Below, one piece after another: positions 55,523 to 64,000 of a stretch of DNA of 64,000 nucleotides. The stretch is from contig JAJLRJ010000010.1 in NCBI GenBank assembly GCA_024195265.1, positions 7,368,802 through 7,432,801 on the forward strand. The letters run 5' to 3'. Both the position numbers and the translations under genes were made by a program. Position 1 is the first letter of the stretch; each line of letters opens with the position of its first letter. The notes beneath the pieces were generated by a model. It was not told where the DNA came from and searched no databases. It worked only from the letters and a program-made list of their open reading frames with translations. Source of the DNA: Dendrophyllia cribrosa (taxonomy: Eukaryota > Cnidaria > Anthozoa > Scleractinia > Dendrophylliidae).

Positions 55523-56462
55523 TTGTGGACCTACCTCCCTCCAAATGTTTCATATTTGGATTACACTTCATATCACGAAAAGAAACATGAAATCGGCACC
55601 ACTGGCACTCTTTTAAATAGTGCATCCAACCTTCTGAGCAAAACAGACGGAAAATCTAAAGAAATCAAACATGTCACGGACGCCCTTAAAGCCAATGCCT
55701 ACCCTCCATTAATCATCATCCTGAAGAAGAAACATTCCACAGAAACAAGAGCCCATTTCCCGGAGCGTGTAACTAGCATAAATTCGTGTAACGGCGTTTT
55801 TACAAGTAGGTTTATTTTTAGGTAAGCCTTTCCCGCAAATTGGTTTCGGAAAGCCAATCAGAAGCAATTGCAAAATTAATAACTATTCACAAGTTCACAT
55901 TCCCCTGTGGTGAATGTCTGATTTCCAGTTGCTATGGGAATATGTGACTAGTAATTAATTACGCAATAGGTGGTTTTCACGTTACGTCACGGCGGCCATG
56001 TTGGTGCACGCTAAAAAACAATTAATGAACTTCTTTTGTTATGTGCACTAACATGGCCGCCATGGCCTTTGTCATTTGAGTCCCACAGGACTGACGGTCA
56101 CGTGAGTGAAAACCATCTATTGCTTGTGATTGGCTTTCCGAAACCAGTTCGCGGGAAAGGCTTATCTAAAAATAAACCTACCTGTAAAAACGCCGTTTCA
56201 TAGGCGCAGTATGGAAGTTGCACGCTCCGGGATTATGGGCTCCTGACAGAAACAATTCCCACGCCAGAAGAATTAGTTGGTATGTTTTTCAAGTGGGCCG
56301 AACCATCAAATACACGCCTTGATTTTGCTTGCATCCCTTACATCAGTGACCTTACTGAACCACTCACAAGATTACATCGTAACAATGGAATTAGAGTCGT
56401 CACTAAACCCCACAAAACCTTACAACAGGAATTTCCTTCACCAAAATTCAGGCCACCCCATG
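55523..56462 (+). pseudogene. Penelope-like retroelement fragment, reverse transcriptase C-terminal/linker part
   Basis: The first piece (to about 55785) reads KKHEIGTTGTLLNSASNLLS, KEIKHVTDALKANAYPPLII and FPERVT. The second piece (from about 56255) reads PTPEELVGMFFKWAEP, RLDFACIPYISDLTEPLTRL and VVTKPHKTLQQEFPSPKFRP. Both resemble the region between the reverse transcriptase and the GIY-YIG endonuclease of Penelope-like elements. A 408-bp MITE splits the two pieces. No catalytic RT motif and no GIY-YIG domain are present, so it is dead. Confidence 0.65.
55790..56197. repeat. 408-bp MITE inside the Penelope-like fragment
   Basis: The terminal repeats extend about 70 bp: AACGGCGTTTTTACAAGTAG, AAGCCTTTCCCGC and GGAAAGCCAATCA face their complements. 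The centre has GGCGGCCATGTTGGTGCACG and its partner GTGCACTAACATGGCCGCC. The element interrupts a coding frame, so it arrived after the retroelement. Confidence 0.9.
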
Positions 56463-57147
56463 GGCGTAGCCAGGACCTTTTCAGAGGTACGCACAATCAA
56501 TTGTTAAACCTTTGAGTCATGGCATACTGCCAAGACAACTGACGCTGATAATAATTCCAAACCATTACCTAGACAATGGCTGCGGTCACATCTACGACGT
56601 AACTAAAGTTTAACTTAAGTTAGTCTCAAGTTACGTGACATCATACCTAACTGTAGTTAGTGCTTTCGGTCGACTTTGCGGTTACACCACGCAGTTAACT
56701 ACAGTTAGTTCTAATTAGCCTATGGATGACGTCAGAATTAAAAGAGGTTCGTGACGGCCCTTATTGTTGATCCGTGAAATGTCAACATGGTTGACTGACG
56801 TAAAGTGTGTCTAGTTTTTCTCATTATTTATTTTTTTCGTGCGGCAAACCGTCGGAGAAAAATGAGAAATAAGCTGAGAATTTTAACGGATGCTCGACGC
56901 CGGGAACACGTGTTGCTACCTTGTTGTATGTAAATTTTTTGTTTGTTGTTTTTGGTTTCCCCCTCGCTTCACGCTTGGTTTTTATTTTGCATATTTATAT
57001 ATGCTCATCTCACACGTGCGAAAAGAATTGTCACATTCTGATTGGTAGTTTGTTTGTAAACTTAAGACTAACCCATGAACCCTGCTTGGGTATAACTATA
57101 GTTAGTCTGTATTGTTTTGGATCACCGAGGCGTCAATTTTCTAGGGT

Positions 57148-57274
57148 GTTTCTTGGCTGTTGCGGAAGCCATTGTTGGTTAGCTTTTGTGTTGTGGTGTG
57201 GGTATTGTTCAGTGTCTTTTGAATCTTTTGTGTTACGTCATTTGGTGATCACACCATCCGCAACACCAAGAAAC
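57148..57274. repeat. 127-bp MITE with GTTTCTTGG ends, copy 2
   Basis: The ends are GTTTCTTGGCTGTTGCGGAA and CGCAACACCAAGAAAC. It is nearly identical to 28378-28503 read in reverse. Confidence 0.85.
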
Positions 57275-57368
57275 TATCATCTTCTAACTATAGTTAGAGC
57301 GAACAGAGAAGCGGTCACATTACCGAAATAGCTAACTATAGTTATCCCCGTCTTAACTATCGTTAGTA

Positions 57369-57596
57369 GCGACCTTCAGATTTGACTACGAGTACGAAAT
57401 CGAGTACGAGTACGACTTTGAAATTTCGAGATAATTGTATTCACCGAACTGTAACTCCTTCCTGTTGCTGACTAACACGTAAATAAACGTTAGGGATAAG
57501 ATTGGTGTGATAATTAAGTATATGAGGCACATGAATTTGGTTTGAAAACTCGTACTCGTACTCAATCTCGTACTCGTAGTCCAATCTGAAGGTCGC
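57369..57596. repeat. 228-bp MITE with GCGACCTTCAGAT ends, copy 1
   Basis: The ends are GCGACCTTCAGATTTGACTA and CCAATCTGAAGGTCGC, with sub-terminal (G/T)ACGAGTACGA runs. It is flanked by TAGTA on both sides. A reverse-complement copy of the same length lies at 63355-63582. Confidence 0.92.
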
Positions 57597-57663
57597 TAGT
57601 AGCCCAGATGTGACCGCAGCCAATATTCAATTCTTTTAAAACAGTGAACATTTCGTTAGTATT

Positions 57664-59947
57664 ATGCACCAGTCAATGTAAATCCCCGCACCCCCCGGAC
57701 CGGGACATAGCGGGGCATTTGACTGGCGCTCACTGCAAAAGTTGTTAAATGCCCCGCACCCGGAGGCCATTTTTTTGCTCTAATCGGCGTTAATGACCCC
57801 GCTCAAATGCCCTACTCCTTTTGGGCAAATTTAATTTTATACATTAGCATTATAATGCAAAAAAAAAACCTGACAGCGAAAGCGGTCGTATAAATGCTTC
57901 AAACTCACATGAAATTTCAACATGACACACCGTTGCAAGGAACTGGCTGATTTAGCAGTCTCTGATTTCACATTTGGAGAAAAAACTCCACCTGCTTGCA
58001 ATTTAAAATTGCAGGACAAATAGAGACAAGCGAACAACTCACTTAAACGGTACTAAATACAGTTTAAATATACTTCAAATGTAGATATAACTTGAGCGAA
58101 CAAAATGCTGGATATAATGGGTTGATTATTTGAAGATCGGACACTCCACATGCTTGTAACCGAACAGCTACCCTGGTTAATCTTGGCAGTCATCACAGTT
58201 CCAGTGTCCTGTAGGCTCTCTTGTGATTCCCACGCAAGAAAAGTGAAACCATTCAACTGGGCACGTGGATTATCACATGCAATCATATATATCATGGCCT
58301 GAACAAAACAGTCGCCAGATTGTGAATTTCATTACAACGTAGTGAGAAGAACACTGCACAAATGACAATGGAGATAAACAGATTCAGAGAGCTCCGGAAA
58401 AAAACATTTCTCAACTACAAAGCGGAGCAGTGACTGAAATGCGCTTGATTTATACTCTCTGCGAAACATTGCATAGCTATTCTCACTGGTGCCATCACGC
58501 ACAAACACTCCCAAATCCGCTAGAATTCTATTGTTTCTACACCCGTGCATCCGTGAGCCAGTAGGGGGTGGTGTTATGCATATATTAGGTGGTTTTGCAT
58601 AAATAGGCCGTCGTTATCCGGTTTATTCCTCTCTTGGTTCTAACGGCCGCCAGACGTCCGCTTGGCGCCCCTCCCTCCTCCCCGCAGCGATGACTAGACG
58701 TGTTCTTTCATTTTTGAGCTCCCGCTCCCTTTCGCCTCCGGGCTCGCTTCTTCCCATAACTCATTCTAGCTTGGGGTGTTTGGGAGTGGGGGCTCCAGTG
58801 GGAATATATTACTTTATAAAAAGCTGCAATTATCTCTGAAAATTCGGACCAACATATCACCAGTCCATGAAAATACGACCAAGGCTTGCAATAAAAACAC
58901 TGCTGGACCCAGCGAAAAAAAAAACTAGTTGCAAGAAGCCATTGACGGTCGATAACTGAATTTCAAACTTAAGATCCGACTACCTGAGAGATTCAGAGAG
59001 AGTGAAGAACCTTACATTGTTTGTAAACTTCTACTAGACAATGGCTACACGAGCACAGCAAGAGGTCAAACAAAACTGAAGAAAGCTGCCGATTGAACAG
59101 AGCTCCAGAATTGAAGAAAGCCGCCGAGTTGAAGAAAGCCGCCGAGAATAATGCATAATTTCAAAACGACCTCCAAATCGAAGCTTGCTCAAAGCCTACA
59201 TGCAATGTCAAAAGGTTTTACTGCAGAGCTATTCTAACGAATGCCACGATGGCATCAGATAAAAGCCGACACAAACTGCCATCGCTATTAAACACTGACG
59301 CCCCGGGTAAAGAGGTCAAAACTACCAGACAGCTAAAAACACAAATGACCTCGAGACTAAAGTTTGTATCATTTTGCGACGTTTAGAAGGCTTTTAATTC
59401 AGTCACCCCGAAATCTCCATATACCCGCTACAAATACAGGAAGCATCATTTTGCGAGCTTAACTATAAAATGGCTGAAACACTCGCGAGGGAGTCGCGTA
59501 GCTTGTCACTCTTTATTTAATACACCAACACTGGCATCTTATAAAACAGCAGCCATTACTAAACAGAATATACGAAGAACCGCCCCTAATATCATACAAA
59601 AGGGAACGTTCTCTAAAAGATATACTCGTGAGCTGACCTTCTTAAAGGCTAAAACACGCGCGTGGGAGTCGCGTAGGCATGCCAAACTCATGGTTGTGCC
59701 TAAATCCTACCCGCCAGAAGGACAGCCGAGGACTATTCACGGCCGCCATTTTACGATTCTAGTCCCAGTCCGCCTCGGTGGAAAATTCCCCGGTCCATGC
59801 CCCGGCTGATTTTGGATGCCAATGCAAAAGTCGTCAAAGCCTCCGATACCCGCGGCCCTTTCTCCTGTCAAATCGTGGAAAATTCCCCGCATATGCCCCG
59901 CCATGTCCCGACCCGGGGGGTGCGGGGATTTACATTGACTGGTGCAT
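57664..59947. repeat. 2.28-kb element with ATGCACCAGTCAATG ends
   Basis: Left ATGCACCAGTCAATGTAAAT with CCCCGCACCCCCCGG is mirrored at the right by CCGGGGGGTGCGGGG and ATTTACATTGACTGGTGCAT, about 60 bp in all. Inside, 58100-58550 has minus-strand frames, one with splice-like borders (58298-58172). No transposase was recognised. 58560-59650 holds GC-rich then AT-rich sequence without genes. Confidence 0.8.
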
Positions 59948-62400
59948 TATATGAATATTTTAATTAGCATTTTCTTCGTTCTTTTGTTACTTTCTTTGCA
60001 CATATTTATTGTGTTATTTTTTCACACATTTTCTTTTCACTTTCGCGCCTTTTTCATCATTCGTTAAAGGCTGCAGACTGGTTTCATTTGTTGTTGGGAG
60101 AGGAACACTTATGATTCACTCAGATAACACATATGTTACCAATTCACCCTCAGGCGTTCTTAAAGGGACTCTGTTTGGTTTGAATTTTAATTTCCCTTTT
60201 GACTTTAATGTTGATTAATGTTAATCCTAAAATATTGAGACAGCCAGGAACAGTGTTGACATTCTTGTGTCACTGTTTATTTTAAAACAGTACAAACAGT
60301 TCAAAGTTGCTTCAACGAAAGCAATTCTTAAGTGTTTATACAAATTACATGAAAGCCATTAAGCAATAGATCAGTTCTTGGCATGTCGGTCTTTCTCAAA
60401 TATGTACTGGAGTTCTCAAAAGAAACGGTTAGAATCAGCCTTTGAATTCAAAACTGGGGTTGTGTTAGCTTTGCTTGAAAATAAAATCCCTAGCGTGAGA
60501 TTAAATCTTGTTAAAGTATATTGCGTGAGGTTTTGTATACTAATTGATAAACAAATTACGATTCAAAAGATCAAATCTGCATAAAGCTTCCTTCTGTTTT
60601 GACGGTGAAAGGCAGTCAAACGCCGTCGGCTTCCTGACAAAACGAAGAGATGTATCTGATGTTTTGGGAAATTTTCCTGTGTCTTTTTCCGCTCTCAATT
60701 TCCATATCAGGTAAGACCGAGTTTCAATGCCCCAAATTTGTGCCATTTTCATAACAAATCGTTTCATAACGAATGATAACTGAAAATGATCTTTTCACGC
60801 ATGCTAGTAACCCTGCGGCATTGGTTGAACTATATTATTATTTTAGTAAAGAAGAACTGACTGAAAAAGTCATATCAGTATCTCATTGGATTAGTATATT
60901 CTTAGCGTGAAATCGTTTAAGAAACTGTTAGTATGAATCACTTTTTATTAAGGCTGCGAAAGTGCGAGGAATTTTATATGCATATTTTTGTGTTCCGATT
61001 TTCAATTGTTTATATTAACTTTATGTGTTTTCTCTTGATACTAAAGAAGCGATTTTCTTCACTGGTGAGCTCTGTATTGAGTACTAAGGACATGATTTGT
61101 GTGTTTCGCGACATGAAATTCTATAAAACGTTGAAAATAGTTTTAAAAGGAATAAATTCTCTGTATAATATTTTCAATCATGCTTGTGGTTGACTTAATG
61201 CGTTCAGGATTCGAGCTCTCTAAAGCGATGAAAAATATAATGAATATTAAAATACAAAATATGATCGACCACATTTTCGTTTAATACATTACAGACGAGA
61301 CAATTACGGTATTTTTTTATTTCAAACATTGACCAATATTTTCTCTATGATATTCACTGAAAATAGCTTGTTAAAGCCTTCAGTGTAATCAATAGACTTG
61401 AAGTCTGGTTCCATTAGTGCCTGACACCATTGTAACAACGTTGTTTCTCACAAAGTACAACGTCGTTACAACGATAATCAAATTTGCACGAACATAGACG
61501 ATTTGTAGATTTGATAAGAACAAACTTCAGTTTTTTGCCATAAGAATTATAAACAAAGGCAAGAAAAATGCGAAGAGATATATAGAGAGAATTTGAATAG
61601 CTGAACAATGTAAAACGATGTATGTATTCAATTGAAACTAAAACAAGAAGAACGTTAAACATAAATATTGCTGAACGGCAGGTAAATCAAAGCGAAAAGA
61701 ACGGTGATAAAAATCTTCAAATGAGAAACAGAAAAGCAATTACCTTAGGAACACTTCTATCTTTGCGAATGAATCACAATTCTTACTCAGAACTGCGACA
61801 CTTAATCGCCTGAACCTTCTAATTTTAAGTCTTTGCACCAGTGCACCTACCGGCATTTTCAATATTTCCCACATTTGAATCTAAAAATAACCCGCATAAA
61901 GAAAACATTTCTTTCAGTGCAGAAATCTGATTGGTCAGTGCTATTGGATAAAGATTGACAACGATGCCAGTTTCCCGCCGGCGTTGAAATAGCGTTGTAA
62001 TACTCTTAAAAAAAGTTGCCGCGTTACCGATATCGGACTGGCAACATGAAGTAGACTGGTTCCACGGTAACACAGTTGTATACTTTCCTAGTGGAAGCAG
62101 GCCTATGTTATAAAGTTTACGTGCGACACATCTCGTGGATTAATACTAAATTTTCAGTTTATCATAGAAACTCTTGTTTTCATCAAGACAAAAATTTTAT
62201 TTAAACCGTCGTTTAATTTTCAAGAAGTTAATTTGAGACATACTGCACGAGTGTAAATCCTATTTCAGTTTGAATCCGAAATAGGCAGTGACGCTCTGAT
62301 GTCCTAGAAGACTAATTACACTGACATAATAATAATCATTACATAAAAGAACGAGAATTTAGCGCTATGAAAACACAGTGACCTATAGATCGATTTTCAA
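59948..62400. other. AT-rich stretch without supported genes
   Basis: Only short frames without domains are visible. A small palindrome near 61430-61470 (ACAACGTTG/CAACGTCGTTGT-like) is the only structure noted. Confidence 0.4.
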
Positions 62401-62424
62401 CCGAGTGTCATAAAACCAAAGTAA

Positions 62425-62545
62425 TAGATGGTTTTCACCGTGGCCATGTTGGTGAACAGAAACAATAGAAATCGTTTGCATAAAAATAGAGTTTTATTCC
62501 CAAAGGATGAAAATTTCATTGTTCTGTCCACCAACATGGCCGCCG
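62425..62545. repeat. MITE-like element with CCAACATGGCC ends
   Basis: Left GGTTTTCACCGTGGCCATGT TGGTG pairs with right CACCAACATGGCCGCCGTGA. The centre is AT-rich. It is related to the centre of the 55790-56197 MITE. Confidence 0.6.
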
Positions 62546-62552
62546 TGATCTC

Positions 62553-62722
62553 GAAGTAAATACATGCAGCCAGAGCATACTCCAAGCGCGGGAAAGCGCG
62601 AAAAAACGTACTGTGCAAGCCCGTCACGATTGGTTTTGGTTTCAATTCTGATTGGTTGAAAAAGTAGCGCGAGATGTTTTAGCCAATCACAAAGTGAAGC
62701 AGTGCAAAACCAAAGCAATCCA
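62553..62722 (-). repeat. W-family dispersed repeat, copy 4 (partial)
   Basis: CGAAGTAAATACATGCAGCC, GGTTTTGGTTTCAATTCTGA and TTAGCCAATCACAAAGTGAA correspond to 47620-47760. The termini are missing. Confidence 0.65.
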
Positions 62723-63076
62723 CTCCCAACAACGCGGGCGCACAAAACAAGTCATCCTGAATCATTATCTTTACAAGCAAAGTGTTATCATAACATTATG
62801 GGCATGGTAAATCAGTTATGGTAAATCAGGACTAACACGGCTTTCAGCCATCACAGCACGCGTTAAAAGTATTTTGTTTTATTATTTTCTTTTTGTGAAT
62901 ACATCACAAGCCAAAGGGTCGATGAAATGAACAGAATCGTAGAGACAAAAACCGTTTAGCTTGATTAGTTTTTCTGATCACTCAGATGTTGCTTTATAGA
63001 GCAGCTGTTTTCAGCTTTTTTAGCCGCCAGAACCAGACAAAACACTAAAGAAGATCTAAGCTATCGATATGGGTTT

Positions 63077-63295
63077 TACAGTGCTGCTACCGTTACCGGG
63101 GCCACCTCGACAAAGTTAACCAATCACAAAGCAGAACGGAAACAATAGATTCCAACATTTTAAAGTTAAAATTTTGTTGTTCTGTACTCGACATTTCATT
63201 ATTCAAGTCGCAAATTTTGGAATCTATTGTTCCCGTCCTTCTTTGTGATTGGTTAATTTTGTCTAGGTGGCCCCGGTAACAGTAGCAGCACTGTA
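63077..63295. repeat. 219-bp fold-back MITE
   Basis: TTACAGTGCTGCTACCGTTA, GGGGCCACCT and AACCAATCACAAAG pair with their complements at the right end over about 60 bp, followed by inner AATAGATTCC/GGAATCTATT. Confidence 0.9.
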
Positions 63296-63305
63296 ATATG
63301 TTTGT

Positions 63306-63640
63306 TGCGACTGCTACGGACTCAAGAGTTAGAACCACCTTGCACAACATAATAGCGACCTTCAGATTGGACTACGAGTACGAGATTGAGTACGAGTACG
63401 AGTTTTCAAACCAAATTCGTGTGCCTCATATACTTAATTATCACACCAATCTTATCCCTAACGTTTATTTACGTGTTAGTCAGCAACAGGAAGGAGTTAC
63501 AGTTCGGTGGATACAATTATCTCGAAATTCCAAAGTCGTACTCGTACTCGATTTCGTACTCGTAGTCAAATCTGAAGGTCGCTAATTTGAACGTAACAGC
63601 ACCACAGGAAAGTACTGCTCAATTAAGTTTACATTTGAAT
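63306..63640 (-). repeat. ~107-bp repeat unit split by a 228-bp MITE
   Basis: CTCAAGAGTTAGAACCACCT then TGCACAACATAAT (63321-63353) continues after the insertion with AACAGCACCACAGGAAAGTA and CTGCTC (about 63595-63620). The unit is in the inverted orientation. Confidence 0.8.
63355..63582. repeat. 228-bp MITE with GCGACCTTCAGAT ends, copy 2
   Basis: The ends are GCGACCTTCAGATTGGACTA and CAAATCTGAAGGTCGC. It is nearly identical in reverse complement to 57369-57596. The flanks are TAATA and TAATT. Confidence 0.92.
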
Positions 63641-63672
63641 AGTCACATATTTTTCTATAGATTAAAACCTTA

Positions 63673-63985
63673 AGGCTGGTTCTCGTATAATCGTCCCGGT
63701 CGTCCTGGTCGTCCGAGTCGTTTCAAAACGTGCACGGACGATCGGGACAATTATCTGAGAACACTTCTGAGACGACCCGGGAAGATCGCAAACGACCCGG
63801 ACGACTGGGACGATCGTGAAAACTCGGGGACGATCATATGAGAACTACTCTCAGGCGACCGGGATGACTGAGGCGATCGATCGACCCCAGAATGCAGTAT
63901 TATTGCCCAAAACATGTTGACGGACCCAGTTTACGACCGCGCTATTGACGTTCGAGACGACCGGGACGATCATATGAGAACCCAA
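63673..63985. repeat. Fold-back element built of TCGTCC/GGACGA motifs
   Basis: Left GGTTCTCGTATAATCGTCCC then GGTCGTCC is mirrored by GGACGATCATATGAGAACC near 63966-63984. Internal GACGATC(G/A)xGAGAAC blocks repeat about every 60-80 bp. Confidence 0.75.
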
Positions 63986-64000
63986 ATCGCTTGAGTCGTC

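Larger units (their letters stand above)
56577..57622. repeat. 1046-bp element with TGGCTGCGGTCACATCT ends, hosting two MITEs
   Basis: Left TGGCTGCGGTCACATCT and right AGATGTGACCGCAGCCA are perfect 17-bp inverted termini. Inside, AACTATAGTTAG-like palindromes recur. It contains the MITEs at 57148-57274 and 57369-57596. No transposase is visible. Confidence 0.88.

Overview
The window looks like nuclear genomic DNA from an anthozoan cnidarian, most likely a stony coral or a close relative. This rests on content: long introns, intron-split extracellular-domain genes (CUB, ZP, Calx-beta, collagen/CTHRC1), an intronless rhodopsin-like GPCR, Penelope-like and hAT remnants, and very dense short inverted-repeat elements. 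There is no operon structure, rRNA, CRISPR or prophage. Species assignment is inference.

Genes. Five loci and one lone alternative first exon have exon models that I checked for reading phase and splice sites. On the minus strand: (1) a secreted CUB-domain gene (exons 3335-3251, 2226-1873, 1322-1284, 3' end not found); (2) a complete six-exon ZP-domain membrane protein of 379 aa (16308-8003); (3) a secreted Calx-beta gene (24171-20077, 3' end not found) with a paralogous first exon at 29536-29461. On the plus strand: (4) a complete four-exon 577-aa divergent short-chain dehydrogenase with an N-terminal Cys4 motif (37487-49728). Nested antisense in its 8.3-kb second intron is (5) a three-exon CTHRC1-like collagen protein (45200-43946), intact except for one in-frame TGA. 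Last is (6) a single-exon class A GPCR on the minus strand (52943-51966). The CUB, ZP and Calx-beta genes lie head-to-tail, and all have a phase-1 intron directly after the signal-peptide exon.

Layout. 1-3.4 kb: a partial ORF inside a repeat, then the CUB gene. 3.4-8 kb: intergenic repeats and a hAT fragment. 8-16.3 kb: ZP gene, with three introns holding arrays of a ~107-bp tandem repeat. 16.3-30 kb: Calx-beta gene and its duplicated promoter/first exon among G/C-tract-ended repeats. 30-37.4 kb: fold-back elements, microsatellites and a homogeneous 88-bp version of the tandem repeat. 37.5-49.7 kb: dehydrogenase gene with the nested collagen gene, two minisatellites and several fold-backs. 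50.5 kb: a 186-bp pure C tract. 52-53 kb: GPCR. 53-64 kb: no convincing host gene; nested transposons including a Penelope-like fragment and elements two levels deep.

How things relate. The proteins point to extracellular matrix, cell surface and signalling (CUB, ZP, Calx-beta, CTHRC1-like, GPCR), but nothing in the sequence shows a shared pathway. The most distinctive signals are the ~107-bp repeat family with unit-length classes and a dimeric higher-order structure inside a ZP intron, the nested CTHRC1-like gene with a nonsense codon, the duplicated Calx-beta first exons, and the stacked fold-back elements.
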